64,000 nucleotides of DNA from assembly GCF_004769575.1 (NCBI RefSeq), contig NZ_RQGA01000013.1:186001-250000 (forward strand), read 5' to 3'. Under the pieces are notes generated by a model. That model searched no databases. It had not been told where the DNA came from and saw only the letters and a list, made by a program, of their open reading frames with translations. Position 1 is the stretch's first letter; each line of letters starts with the position of its first letter. The translations under genes were made by a program, and so were the position numbers. Below, piece after piece: positions 55,419 to 64,000 of the stretch. This DNA is from Leptospira perdikensis (lineage in GTDB: Bacteria > Spirochaetota > Leptospiria > Leptospirales > Leptospiraceae).

Positions 55419-56333
55419 CTAGGATGGCCTGTCTGGGTCTGTCTTTTCCTTCATCTTTTGAGCAAATACCAAATATTGCATCGCTTTTTCCGGATTGCCG
55501 TTGAAAAGATATAACAAACTTAAATCCAAAGCTTCCTGAGCATCTGGGGGAGAAAACTCTTCTGGATTCTCTTTGGAAAGTTCTAATTTGGTTTGGAACT
55601 CTTTGAGTTTCTTTTTGGCCTTCGATTGGATCCGAACCAAACTTTCATGAGCAACCCCATCTTCTTCTTGCCAAGCTGCATGCAGACTTTCATTAAAATT
55701 TGTAAATCCCACATCCTCTTTCACCATTGTGGTGAGTAAAGTGGCCGATGCTTTGTAATTTCCTTGTTTGGCAAGGATTTCCGATTGGATGATTTTTAAT
55801 TGAGCATTTCCGGGATACAGAATCAAGTAACGTTCAATCATTTTTAAACTTTCTGGAAAACGATTCCTTTCGTAATAAAACATCGCAAGCCCTCCTAAAG
55901 CTGATTTATGGTCTGGTTCGATTTTAATGACATTATTGAGATAAACTTCAGTTTTTTCATCGTTACCTAACTTCTGATAGGCTTGAGCGAGTAACAAATG
56001 AGCCGAAATGAATTTTTTTTCAAAGGTTAAAGTTTGTTTTAGAAAACTAACGGCTTTTTCTGTTTCTTCATGTTTGTACAAGGAAACAGCGAGGTTGTAA
56101 CAGTTTTTAACGTTGGCATGGAGTTTGTATGCTTTAGAAAACAAAGGAATGGCATCTGCATGTTTCCCTTGTTTGGCGTAAATGACTCCCAAATTTTGTA
56201 AGGCCAAATGGTAATTTGGATCCTTTTCCAATAAAACTTTGTATTGGATTTCAGCACGATCCCATTCACCATTTCGCTCCAAACGGACCGCTTCATTGAA
56301 CAAGGATTGAATTTCTTGCGCCATACTAGCCAT
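55419..56333 (-). CDS. TPR-repeat protein
   Basis: About 304 residues from the ATG at 56333; a longer ORF to 56408 exists but would place the start inside the divergent promoter region, and an ATG at 56324 is also possible. There is no signal peptide, so it is likely cytoplasmic. At least four clear TPRs are seen, for example WDRAEIQYKVLLEKDPNYH, KHADAIPLFSKAYKLHANV and NDEKTEVYLNNVIKIEPDHK. It acts as a scaffold for protein contacts. It is followed after 1 bp by the TPR lipoprotein gene, so the two are probably one transcription unit. Confidence 0.75.
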   Translation of the reverse strand: MASMAQEIQSLFNEAVRLERNGEWDRAEIQYKVLLEKDPNYHLALQNLGVIYAKQGKHADAIPLFSKAYKLHANVKNCYNLAVSLYKHEETEKAVSFLKQTLTFEKKFISAHLLLAQAYQKLGNDEKTEVYLNNVIKIEPDHKSALGGLAMFYYERNRFPESLKMIERYLILYPGNAQLKIIQSEILAKQGNYKASATLLTTMVKEDVGFTNFNESLHAAWQEEDGVAHESLVRIQSKAKKKLKEFQTKLELSKENPEEFSPPDAQEALDLSLLYLFNGNPEKAMQYLVFAQKMKEKTDPDRPS

Positions 56334-56431
56334 TATCGTTTCAGAAACGAATCTCCACTGAGAAAATTTATCACGAGAATGGAAAAACCTTCCGAAAGGT
56401 ACACACAAGAGTCCAGAGGAAGGGGAAAGTT

Positions 56432-57313
56432 ATGCAAAGACTCATACTTATATCCATTGTATTGTGGCTGGTGTCCTGCAGTTCTGCTGATGCCACCCGA
56501 AGAGATTATAGCGCTTCCGGAGATCCGGAAGATATTTTTTTTGAACGTTCAGGGAAGTCAAAACCGACGAGTCAAACTAAGTCGGAAGACCCAGTGGCTC
56601 GATCCATCATTGACGATTTAGATTCCAATGCAAAAACGGCAACTCCTGTTGCCACTGCTATCCCTGTGAAAAAACCAGCCGACCAGTTTGATGAAGTTGG
56701 TTTATCATCCTGGTATGGACAAAAATTTCAAGGTCGCCCCACTGCCAGTGGCGAACCATTTGATCGAATGAAAATGACGGGTGCTCATAGAACACTCCCG
56801 ATTGGAAGTGTGATCAAAATCCAAAATTTAGAAAACAATAAAGAAGCAGTGGTTCGAATCAACGATCGCGGTCCATTTGTAGATGAACGTATTGTGGATG
56901 TATCTGAAAAAACTGCAGAACTATTAGAGTTTAAGGATAAAGGGATTACCAAAGTCGGAATCAAAGTTCTCAAAAAAGGTGAGGATGATTTAGGTGATGA
57001 TTTGGATGATTCCGACCTTCTGGATGATGCCCCTGCAAAACCAGAAAAACTCACACCTGTCAAACCTGGTGCAGTGAAGCCAATTGCTGCAGGAAAAGGT
57101 TTTACGGTTCAAGTGGGAGTGTTCCAGGAAAAAGAAAGAGCATTGAAATACCAAGAAAATATGAAATCTGAATACAACCAATCCGTGTTCGTAACTCCTA
57201 GAGATGGAAAGTTCGTAGTTCAAGTTGGGGATTTTGCAGACCGCACCAAAGCAGAATCTCTCAAATCAAAATTGAAATACGATGGGATTGATTGTTTTAT
57301 CGCAAATCGTTAG
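56432..57313 (+). CDS. rlpA: RlpA-like septal lytic transglycosylase lipoprotein with SPOR domain
   Basis: 293 residues. The lipoprotein signal ends at LVSC (Cys16). The DPBB domain (about 85-180) has RlpA marks: SSWYGQKFQGRPTASGEPFD, with catalytic-type His119 in GAHRTLP and Asp145 in NDRGPF. An acidic linker (about 183-200) and a SPOR domain (about 222-293) follow, which binds denuded glycan strands at the septum. RlpA cleaves such strands during cell separation. The length is normal for the SPOR-fused type. Confidence 0.92.
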   Translation: MQRLILISIVLWLVSCSSADATRRDYSASGDPEDIFFERSGKSKPTSQTKSEDPVARSIIDDLDSNAKTATPVATAIPVKKPADQFDEVGLSSWYGQKFQGRPTASGEPFDRMKMTGAHRTLPIGSVIKIQNLENNKEAVVRINDRGPFVDERIVDVSEKTAELLEFKDKGITKVGIKVLKKGEDDLGDDLDDSDLLDDAPAKPEKLTPVKPGAVKPIAAGKGFTVQVGVFQEKERALKYQENMKSEYNQSVFVTPRDGKFVVQVGDFADRTKAESLKSKLKYDGIDCFIANR

Positions 57314-57327
57314 TTTCCCCCATCCGA

Positions 57328-57360
57328 CCGGGCAAATGGCTATCTTGCCGATTTGCTCGG
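57328..57360 (+). terminator. Hairpin after rlpA
   Basis: CCGGGCAAAT pairs with ATTTGCTCGG (one G-T pair) around a 13-base loop that can itself pair GGC with GCC. It lies 15 bases after the rlpA stop and has no T-run. It is a possible terminator before the next gene. Confidence 0.45.
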
Positions 57361-57435
57361 GAAGGTTGGAAAATGAATTGATTTCGCATTTCCGCCTGTT
57401 ACGATTTCGTATTAAATTAGCAACTAGAAGACCCT

Positions 57436-60400
57436 ATGAGTGAAAGCATATTATCCGTTGACCACATACTAACAAATTATTATACATTCGGTAGTTTAAT
57501 TGTCACTGTCCTCCTTGCGGTCTTGACTACATTCTTCTTCTCACTGAAAGACAAAACTGTCGCAACCAAACACATGGCTCTAGCCTGTTTGTTTTTGGGT
57601 TTATTCCAGTTTGGATACCTTTTAGGAGCATTTTACTACCATCCGATCGCATCCTACCATCGTTGGATCACCGGTGGAATCATTCTCTTTGGAATCATCC
57701 ATTTTGGTCAGTTCTTCTTCCGTTTTCCTGATAACGAAAACCCAAAAGCAGCCAACATCATCCTAGGCATCCTTCACGCTGTTGCAATCGTTGTTGTTTT
57801 GTGGTTTTTAGTCACTGTATCCCAAGGGGAAAGAAAATATCATTTCACTGCCCACCACTGGGATTTTAATTCTGAAGGTGCAAGTAGAATCTTAAGTTTC
57901 TTTATTGCTGCCTACTCGTTTATCAACTTTATGGTTCTGCCAGGTTATCGATTGTTTCATCTAAAACGAGACAAACGTGGCACTCTTTTAATTATGTTGA
58001 TTGCGGCTTTAATTGCCGCTATTGTTCCAAACATTACAAACGTTATGAGTCGTGATGGTGCAATGGAACGTTCCACTTACCTCACAGCACTTGTATTACT
58101 TTTCACTTTAACCTTTTTCATTATTACAATTACCTTTATCAACAATAGTAGTGAACGAACTACCTTCATGGCAAAAATTGTAGGTATTTCCTTTGTAACC
58201 ATCCTACTCATCATGCAAGCGTTCAGTTACTTGGTAGACCAAGAAAAAGAAACATCTTATGACAGTACTGCCATCCAAAAGGCACTTCGAGCTGCAGAAG
58301 GAGGAGAACGTTCCAAGGACATTTTATTCGTTATTGAATACGATCTCTCCAATCAAAACCTAAAAAAGGCCTACCTTCCTTCTTCCGTAAATGTAGATTT
58401 ACCTCTCGTACAAGCTGATCTTTATAACACGGCTTTGTATGATGAAGTTGTAAAGATTGATGAAGTAGATTATAGAAATGCTCTCAAAACAAGTTTAACA
58501 AAAACTCCATATTACTTTGAAGGTTATAAGAATGCCATCCTACAGTTTTTGGATGAAAATCCAGATTCAGAAGGAGCAGAACTAAAGTCAGAAGTTTCCA
58601 AACTCATTGAAAAACTCAATCGTAGAACCTTTATCAACACAAACAAACTCGGTGATATTTTACCAGATCAGTTTTGCGAAGAAGGCGTCAAATACGTCGA
58701 AAAAGTTAAAAACGTCGACAGTTTCCGTGACGCTATTCTCAAACATGTGGATGATTGTAAATGGGACGGTAAAGAAATTTCAGGAAGGGATCTTCGAGTC
58801 GAAATGTTGAAGTTCTTCCGTTATTTCAAACCGGATTTAACAAGACATTATAGAAAAGATTTAGATGGAGTTTCGCATTACATTGCTTACATGACTTACG
58901 ATGCGAAGAAAAAAATCAATAGAGAAGTTGGTTTTAATTACCGCGATTATCGTGCTTATATGCACAAGTCTGCGAAGTTAGAACTTATCATCCTTGCCAT
59001 CGTGATGTTCGTGTTACTTATTATATTCCCACTGTTCTTTCGATCAGCACTAGTCAATCCGCTTTACGCCTTACTTGCTGGGGTAGAGAAAGTAAACCAA
59101 GGAAATTTAGAAGTAGAAGTTCCTATCAAAGTAAATGATGAAATTGGATATCTGGCTGAATCATTCAATGGAATGGTGTCCTCCATTCGCGATGCCAGAA
59201 GAGAACTCCAAGATTATGCAGAAAACTTGGAAGAAAAAGTGAAGGAACGTACCAAAGAACTTCAAGAGAAAATGGATGAGATCCATCGTTTGAAAGTACA
59301 ACAAGATGGTGACTACTTCCTTACATCTTTACTTGCGAAACCTCTATTTTTTAACGCAAACAAGTCTGATAACATTCGATGTGACTTCTTTGTTCATCAA
59401 AAGAAAACCTTTGAATTCCGTAATAAAACTGGAGATCTTGGTGGTGATATTTGTATTACAGGAAACCTAAAGTTAGGAAAACCTGATGATTTCCATCGTT
59501 ACACTATGGTGATGAACGGTGACGCTATGGGAAAATCCATGCAAGGTGCTGGTGGGTCTTTGGTGATGGGTGTTGTTATGAACTCTATCATGGCTCGTTC
59601 CGCTGGTAACAAAAGAATTCTCAATCGTACACCTGAAGAATGGCTAACAGACGTATACGAAGAAGTCAACGCAGTATTCAAATCTTTCAGCGGGACCATG
59701 GTTATCTCTGCAACGGTAATGTTGATTGATGATGAAAGTGGGAAAATTTGGTATTTCAACGCAGAACACCCTTACAGTATTCTTTATCGAGATGGTAAGG
59801 CTAGTTTTATTGAAGAGGAATTAAAACTTCGAAAACTAGGCTTGGATTCTGAATATCCTTTTGAAGTACAAACCTTCCAACTCCTTCCTGGTGACCAATT
59901 AATTCTTGGTTCCGATGGACGTGACGATATTGACTTAACTCCTGATGAAGACGTAAGAACCATCAATGAAGATGAAACAATGGTTTTACGATTTATTGAA
60001 CAAGCTGACGGCGATATTTATGAAGTAGAAAAACTCGTAAAAAAAACGGGAGATGTTACGGATGATATCTCCATGCTGAGCTTAGTTTTCAAAAGTGAAA
60101 AATCTCCAGTCCACCATTCTCCAGAAAAAGGTGATCTATCACAACAACCTGTAGATGATTTTTTCGACACTCCAGGCGACGATTGGGATGAAGCCCTTAC
60201 AACCTCAGGAGCATTCGAAGAAGGAAAAGTTCTCTATCAAAATGGAGAAATCGAAAGGGCCATCACGGTTATGAAAAAAGCCTTCCTTGGCGATCCAACC
60301 AACCAAAAACTAAACAAGTTTCTTGGTCTTGTCAGTTATAAAGGTAAAGAATACGATATCGCTGCAAAAGTTCTAACCGAGTTCTTAAAAGAAAACGAAG

Positions 60401-60663
60401 GTTCAGGAGAATACTGGTATTACTTAGCAATGTCTGAGAAAAAACTCGGAAATTACGAAAGTGCACTGAAAGCCGCACAGGAAGCTCTGAAGTATGATTC
60501 TGAAAATTTTCAAAATCTAATCAACCTTGCAGACGTTAGTCGATTACTTGGAAACGTAGACCGTGCTGTTACTTATGTAACTCGAGCACAATCAATTGAT
60601 CCAACAAATAAAAACGTTCTCAAACTTTCTAAGTTGTTAGAAAAAGCGACTAGCCTCAATTAA
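57436..60663 (+). CDS. Large membrane SpoIIE-type phosphatase with HAMP and TPR domains
   Basis: 1075 residues. The N-terminus has about seven transmembrane helices (about 15-235), then another helix (about 246-265), a large outer domain (about 270-520), a helix (about 522-545), a HAMP domain (about 546-600) and a coiled coil with TKELQEKMDEIHRLK. A PP2C-type phosphatase follows (about 640-890) with metal-binding residues GDLGGDICI, NGDAMGKSMQG, SDGRDDID and TDDISML, and a C-terminal set of TPRs (about 930-1070). This layout suggests a sensor that changes the phosphorylation of a target protein, perhaps an anti-sigma antagonist. The TPRs may bind the partner. The signal is unknown. Confidence 0.88.
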   Translation: MSESILSVDHILTNYYTFGSLIVTVLLAVLTTFFFSLKDKTVATKHMALACLFLGLFQFGYLLGAFYYHPIASYHRWITGGIILFGIIHFGQFFFRFPDNENPKAANIILGILHAVAIVVVLWFLVTVSQGERKYHFTAHHWDFNSEGASRILSFFIAAYSFINFMVLPGYRLFHLKRDKRGTLLIMLIAALIAAIVPNITNVMSRDGAMERSTYLTALVLLFTLTFFIITITFINNSSERTTFMAKIVGISFVTILLIMQAFSYLVDQEKETSYDSTAIQKALRAAEGGERSKDILFVIEYDLSNQNLKKAYLPSSVNVDLPLVQADLYNTALYDEVVKIDEVDYRNALKTSLTKTPYYFEGYKNAILQFLDENPDSEGAELKSEVSKLIEKLNRRTFINTNKLGDILPDQFCEEGVKYVEKVKNVDSFRDAILKHVDDCKWDGKEISGRDLRVEMLKFFRYFKPDLTRHYRKDLDGVSHYIAYMTYDAKKKINREVGFNYRDYRAYMHKSAKLELIILAIVMFVLLIIFPLFFRSALVNPLYALLAGVEKVNQGNLEVEVPIKVNDEIGYLAESFNGMVSSIRDARRELQDYAENLEEKVKERTKELQEKMDEIHRLKVQQDGDYFLTSLLAKPLFFNANKSDNIRCDFFVHQKKTFEFRNKTGDLGGDICITGNLKLGKPDDFHRYTMVMNGDAMGKSMQGAGGSLVMGVVMNSIMARSAGNKRILNRTPEEWLTDVYEEVNAVFKSFSGTMVISATVMLIDDESGKIWYFNAEHPYSILYRDGKASFIEEELKLRKLGLDSEYPFEVQTFQLLPGDQLILGSDGRDDIDLTPDEDVRTINEDETMVLRFIEQADGDIYEVEKLVKKTGDVTDDISMLSLVFKSEKSPVHHSPEKGDLSQQPVDDFFDTPGDDWDEALTTSGAFEEGKVLYQNGEIERAITVMKKAFLGDPTNQKLNKFLGLVSYKGKEYDIAAKVLTEFLKENEGSGEYWYYLAMSEKKLGNYESALKAAQEALKYDSENFQNLINLADVSRLLGNVDRAVTYVTRAQSIDPTNKNVLKLSKLLEKATSLN

Positions 60664-60674
60664 TTGAGGTTAGT
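60649..60674 (+). terminator. Palindromic hairpin across the stop codon of the large phosphatase gene
   Basis: ACTAGCCTCAATT and AATTGAGGTTAGT form 13 bp with one G-T pair and no loop, spanning the stop codon. No T-run follows. It may stop transcription or stabilise the 3' end. Confidence 0.4.
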
Positions 60675-60890
60675 ACTTAAGCCCTCCACCTTTTCTTCAC
60701 CTCTCTGTTAGAAATACTCTAACGGGGAGTTCCTATCGAAAAAGAAACATAATCCTTTTATTTTTTATCACTAGTTGGTATCAATTTGGTATTTTCCTGA
60801 ATTGTTGCTGTGAATTTCAAAAAACCAGCTTGCCAGAGAAAATTTTTCTGTCAGAATGAGCGAACCCAATTTTATAGAATAAGGATCTAT

Positions 60891-61415
60891 ATGAATCAAA
60901 AACTTGTTTTAAGTGTATGGACGGCCATCCTCTTCACAGGAAGTTCTCTACTTGCCCAAGAGGCTGACGTTGCAGTGGGAAGATACCTTCCACCTGAAAA
61001 AGACTCAGTCATCGAGATTTTCAAATGTGGTGATAAATACTGCGGAAAAACAGTTTGTATCAAAGACAATGCTTACCAGGAAAAAGAAAAAGACAAAGGT
61101 GTTCCAGGAACTCCTTACTTAGACCATAACAACGAAGATCCAAAATTACGTAACCGTCCAAACCTTGGTATGGTTTTTATCAATGGATTTGATTATGTAG
61201 GGGAAGGTGTTTATAAAAACGGAAAAATCTATAACCCACGTGATGGAAAAACATACTGTGGAAAATTCACTTCTCTTGAAGGTGGAAATCGTTTGGATTT
61301 AAAAGGAACACTTTGTTCCATTACCTTCATTGGAAAAACAAACAATTGGGTGAAACTCGGTGGTTTGAATCTTGATGACCCGAAATGGGACTGTACTTTC
61401 AAAGCTAAAAAATAA
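60891..61415 (+). CDS. Secreted DUF2147 protein
   Basis: 174 residues from the ATG at 60891, which has AAGGA upstream; a longer ORF to 60810 includes no good start. A signal peptide ends near LLAQE (about residue 22). The mature part matches DUF2147, a calycin-like fold: GRYLPPEKDSVIEIFKCGDKYCGKTVC in two parts, GMVFINGFDY, GKIYNPRDGKTYCGKF and KLGGLNLDDP. It has six cysteines. It is predicted to be periplasmic; function unknown. Confidence 0.85.
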   Translation: MNQKLVLSVWTAILFTGSSLLAQEADVAVGRYLPPEKDSVIEIFKCGDKYCGKTVCIKDNAYQEKEKDKGVPGTPYLDHNNEDPKLRNRPNLGMVFINGFDYVGEGVYKNGKIYNPRDGKTYCGKFTSLEGGNRLDLKGTLCSITFIGKTNNWVKLGGLNLDDPKWDCTFKAKK

Positions 61416-61429
61416 TCATTCTTAAACAT

Positions 61430-61455
61430 ACCTGCCTTCTGTTTTGGAGGCAGGT
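61430..61455 (+). terminator. Terminator after the DUF2147 gene
   Basis: A 10-bp stem (ACCTGCCTTC with GGAGGCAGGT, one G-T pair) and a 6-base loop, 14 bases after the stop. It is followed by a T-rich stretch. It lies between convergent genes and may work in both directions. Confidence 0.6.
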
Positions 61456-61497
61456 CTAAATTTATCTTTCTAGTTTCTCTTCGAAAAAAATCTAAAC

Positions 61498-62022
61498 TTA
61501 TTTCTTTTCAAAGTCTTTGTACAACAAAGAAGGTTGGATGCCTTGGTTGGCTTGGTACTTTCCTGATTTGTATTCACTGATTTCCCCTTCTACTGTATGA
61601 TAAAAAATTTGGCAAATCTGAACTCCAGAATACACACGAAGTGGGTGTGTAACTTGGATTTCTAAAGTCCAAAATCCTTTAAATCCTACATCCCCAAATC
61701 CAGCAGTGATATGAACAAACATTCCCAGTCGGCCAATAGACGAACGACCTTCCAACATTGGAACTAGATTGTGCGTTTCTGTAAATTCAATCGTTCTTCC
61801 TAAGTACAGTTTACCTGGTTCCAATAATAAACCTTCTTCTGGAATCTTTAGATTCTGTACAGGATTTGGTTTTTTCATATCCAAAGGAAATTCAGAATAG
61901 ACCAAAAGGTCTTCATGCAAACGTAAGTTATATGAATTTGGATTTAATAAATTTGCATCATATGGTTCGATTTTAATATCGTTCCCTAGTCTTTTTAAAA
62001 TTTCTTTTCCGGTTAAAATCAC
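61498..62022 (-). CDS. dcd: dCTP deaminase
   Basis: 174 residues. Converts dCTP to dUTP (or dUMP in bifunctional forms) for thymidylate synthesis. Marks: LLEPGKLYLGRTIEF, LEGRSSIGRLGMFVHITAGFGD and GFWTLEI, with Glu in TLEI as the likely catalytic residue. A normal-length member of the dUTPase-fold family. It follows the enoyl-CoA hydratase gene with a 3-bp gap. Confidence 0.93.
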   Translation of the reverse strand: MILTGKEILKRLGNDIKIEPYDANLLNPNSYNLRLHEDLLVYSEFPLDMKKPNPVQNLKIPEEGLLLEPGKLYLGRTIEFTETHNLVPMLEGRSSIGRLGMFVHITAGFGDVGFKGFWTLEIQVTHPLRVYSGVQICQIFYHTVEGEISEYKSGKYQANQGIQPSLLYKDFEKK

Positions 62023-62025
62023 GGA

Positions 62026-62799
62026 TCATTCTCCCTTAAAATTAGGTTTTCTTTTTTCAGCAAACGCTTGTAAGGCCTCAATTCGATCTTTTGTGCCTAT
62101 AGTTTCAAAATAACACAATCTCTCCCATTCTAAGGCAGATTCTATTGGTAATTCCAGTCCACGGCGTACCGCTTTTTTGGCTGCAGAAACAGCGATAGGT
62201 GCAGATTCCGATATCTCTCGCGCTAAGGCAAGAGAAGATTCCCGTAAATGGTCTGGTTCAAAACTTTGCGAAACAAGGCCTCGGGCCATTGCTTCCTTTC
62301 CCGTTAGCTTTTTACCTGAAAATATCCATTCCATGGCCGTTGACTCCCCTACAATACGGGAAAGCCTTTGGGTTCCACCAGCTCCTGGAATGATTCCAAG
62401 TTTTGTTTCTGTAAGCCCCATTTGTGCCGATTCACTCGCATAACGAATATCACATGATAATGCTAATTCCAATCCACCACCAAAAGCAAATCCGTTGATA
62501 GCTGCGATGGTGGGAATGGAAAGACCTGCCAATTCAGAAAAACAAAGATTGATATCTCTAAGAAATTTTTTTACCTGTGGCTCAGACATGGATTTCCTTT
62601 CTTTCAAATCGGCACCTGAAGAGAACGCATCTCCAGTACCTATGAGGACCAGGGCACGTGCCTGGCTTTTTTTCACTTCCTGAATCTTTTCTCTCAATTC
62701 TGCGAGGAGTTGCACGGAAATTGCATTTTTTGCCTCAGGACGGTTCAACTCAATCAATGCTACATAAGTATGGTGGGTTTGGAGAGTGACAGTGTTCAT
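62026..62799 (-). CDS. Enoyl-CoA hydratase/isomerase family protein
   Basis: 257 residues of the crotonase fold. The oxyanion hole region GDAFSSGADLKERK and the two catalytic Glu positions (FGGGLELALSCD and TETKLGIIPGAGG) are kept, so hydration of enoyl-CoA is likely. This fits the fatty-acid-based metabolism of leptospires. The subfamily (short-chain hydratase, methylglutaconyl-CoA hydratase-like or another) cannot be told. A dcd gene follows after 3 bp. Confidence 0.9.
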   Translation of the reverse strand: MNTVTLQTHHTYVALIELNRPEAKNAISVQLLAELREKIQEVKKSQARALVLIGTGDAFSSGADLKERKSMSEPQVKKFLRDINLCFSELAGLSIPTIAAINGFAFGGGLELALSCDIRYASESAQMGLTETKLGIIPGAGGTQRLSRIVGESTAMEWIFSGKKLTGKEAMARGLVSQSFEPDHLRESSLALAREISESAPIAVSAAKKAVRRGLELPIESALEWERLCYFETIGTKDRIEALQAFAEKRKPNFKGE

Positions 62800-62868
62800 A
62801 GAATTTCCTCCAGATGAAAAAATAGAAATGAAAACTGTTTTGATTTTCCGATAATGGAATCAGCTGTC

Positions 62869-63561
62869 ATGAGAAGGATTTTATACACAATCGGATTCTC
62901 ACTAGTACTTGGAAACAGTTTTTCCTGTATATCCTCCTCCGCTGAAGATCCTTTAGCGGCCCTTCTGACTTCACCACCAGTGGTTTCGTCAGTGACGCCC
63001 CAGATTGGAACTCCCGCTCAAAACAATCTCAATGCGACTTATTCCGCAACAGAAGTTGTGATCAAAGGAGAGAACTTTGGTCTGGAACCGATAGTCCGGT
63101 TCAACGATACTGTTGCCACCATCACCCTAAATATTGGAACTGAACTTTACACTAAGGTTCCCGATGGAGCATATTCTGGATTTATCACAGTTTCCAAGTC
63201 AGGTGGTTCTTGTTTACCGAATTCAAAAACGGGTGTCAACTGTGCTGGAATGGAATACTTTATCGACTGCTATGCGGTGACAAACAAACAATACGGTTCA
63301 GAAATTGAATTAAAACAAGGCCAAAGTCTATCTGTAGAATTTGACGGGAATGAAACCAAAGCCTTCCATACAGACACTCTGTTAGCCACCCGAAATTTAA
63401 CCATTGGATGTGAGAGTGTTGTGACTGTTAGAGTATTTAACAGGTCTTGTCAGGCTACAGATTATGTGTTACAAAACGATCCAATCATCCCATTCCCTGC
63501 GGGAGTTGCAACACAGTTTTACATTACTGCTGAATCGGCTACTTGTAGTTTAGTTCTTTAA
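62869..63561 (+). CDS. IPT/TIG-domain lipoprotein
   Basis: 230 residues from the ATG at 62869; the ORF allows an ATG at 62854. The signal peptide leads to a Cys in NSFSCISSS, a plausible lipobox. An IPT/TIG-like domain follows (about 35-110; VSSVTPQIGTPAQ and VVIKGENFG). The C-terminal part has several cysteines. Proteins of this kind are usually surface lipoproteins. The stop overlaps the next gene's stop through a TTAA. Confidence 0.75.
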   Translation: MRRILYTIGFSLVLGNSFSCISSSAEDPLAALLTSPPVVSSVTPQIGTPAQNNLNATYSATEVVIKGENFGLEPIVRFNDTVATITLNIGTELYTKVPDGAYSGFITVSKSGGSCLPNSKTGVNCAGMEYFIDCYAVTNKQYGSEIELKQGQSLSVEFDGNETKAFHTDTLLATRNLTIGCESVVTVRVFNRSCQATDYVLQNDPIIPFPAGVATQFYITAESATCSLVL

Positions 63562-63995
63562 AACGATTTGTTTTTAACAAATCGTTTGAAGATAATAATA
63601 TTAGCCGCGCCCATCCACTCATTCATATGTTCTCGGAAAATAAGATCTCTAGGTTTTGAATTTTTTATTTCTTCATCCAATTCATCATACTTTTGAATGG
63701 TGAGTTTCGAAATTTCTTTATATTTCTCTTCAATCATTTCCGTTAATTTTTTGAGCAAAGCCAAATTATTTTTTTCTTCACCTACATTTGGCAATATGAT
63801 TTCGTTCCAATAATCGATCACATGTTTTTTGACATATTCACCAGGAATGGTTCGAATTACTTTTTTACCATCGGTTCCACGTGCATGGATATAACCCGTG
63901 TTTACTTCCATTAAGAATTTTTTTGCAATCATGTAAAAATGAGAAGGCCCTAAATGAAATAAAAACACATATTTCACTTGGTTTGGAATCATCAT
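63558..63995 (-). CDS. Hypothetical protein, possibly incomplete
   Basis: At least 145 residues; the reading frame has no stop before the window edge, so the true start could lie beyond. The protein is mostly helical and charged, with EEIKNSKPRDLIFREHMNEWMG near the end in two parts, and no family is recognised. Its last codons form part of a hairpin. AT-rich like the region around 2 kb. Confidence 0.55.
   Translation of the reverse strand: MMIPNQVKYVFLFHLGPSHFYMIAKKFLMEVNTGYIHARGTDGKKVIRTIPGEYVKKHVIDYWNEIILPNVGEEKNNLALLKKLTEMIEEKYKEISKLTIQKYDELDEEIKNSKPRDLIFREHMNEWMGAANIIIFKRFVKNKSF
63561..63587. terminator. Hairpin over the shared stop of two convergent genes
   Basis: A perfect 12-bp stem (AAACGATTTGTT with AACAAATCGTTT) and a 3-T loop, starting at the overlapping stop codons and running into the last codons of the minus-strand gene. 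It probably ends the lipoprotein transcript; no long T-run follows. Confidence 0.5.
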
Positions 63996-64000
63996 ATTCA

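Noticed and set aside
1..64000. Search for tRNA, rRNA, CRISPR arrays, transposases, integrases and prophage genes
   Set aside because: None could be recognised by eye; the intergenic gaps are mostly too short, and no repeat arrays or mobile-element proteins are present.

Overview
The window looks like chromosomal core DNA of a spirochaete, almost certainly Leptospira and probably one of the environmental (saprophytic) species. This is inferred from gene content: the flagellar set flgN-flgK-flgL-fliW-csrA, many leptospiral-type lipoproteins and proteins known only from Leptospira, a fused B12-dependent acyl-CoA mutase, several SpoIIE-type phosphatases, and moderately low GC. No rRNA, tRNA, CRISPR array, insertion sequence or prophage was found. 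Genes are tightly packed. Many same-strand neighbours overlap by ATGA, and convergent pairs often overlap at their stops or share a bidirectional hairpin.

Layout. 1-3.8 kb: the C-terminal half of glycine dehydrogenase (gcvP), a thioredoxin-like 2Fe-2S protein, an AT-rich membrane-protein gene, a near-geneless stretch with a GC-rich hairpin, and a di-haem cytochrome c. 3.8-12 kb (minus): a secreted papain-type protease with FN3-like repeats and its small secreted partner, a protein with a voltage-sensor-like helix set, and the fused mutase. 12-17.3 kb: a PlsC-type acyltransferase, a PAP2 phosphatase, a polysaccharide flippase and an outer-membrane-type protein. 17.3-22 kb (minus): a receiver-ATPase fusion and a three-gene operon with a Deg-type protease and its apparently inactive paralogue. 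22-26 kb (plus): a rhodanese-like protein without catalytic cysteines, a family GH31 lipoprotein resembling sulfoquinovosidases, and a metallophosphoesterase. 26-31.7 kb (minus): OsmC, an acyltransferase and the flagellar hook-junction operon with csrA and fliW. 31.8-34.8 kb: small conserved genes and aat.

34.8-45.5 kb (plus) is regulatory: a PilZ-like protein, an ECF sigma factor with an unclear start, small membrane proteins, a PhoB/PhoR-like two-component pair preceded by three 11-bp-spaced direct repeats, argJ, a pseudo-phosphatase/phosphatase pair and an M50-type metalloprotease. 45.5-53.5 kb: a UDP-glucuronate decarboxylase-like enzyme, the soluble alpha subunit of transhydrogenase, a lipid A-type acyltransferase, PAP2, hisS, a PilZ-like protein and an OmpA/PD40 protein. 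53.6-64 kb: a divergent folP, two TPR proteins, rlpA, a 1075-residue membrane phosphatase with TPRs, a DUF2147 protein, dcd, an enoyl-CoA hydratase, an IPT-domain lipoprotein and a final gene of unknown function.

Themes are envelope lipid and polysaccharide chemistry, secreted proteolysis and phosphatase-based signalling. The most unusual items are the voltage-sensor-like protein (6872-8572), the sulfoquinovosidase-like lipoprotein with an altered pocket (23010-25244), the active/inactive phosphatase and protease pairs, and the direct-repeat element before the PhoB-like gene.
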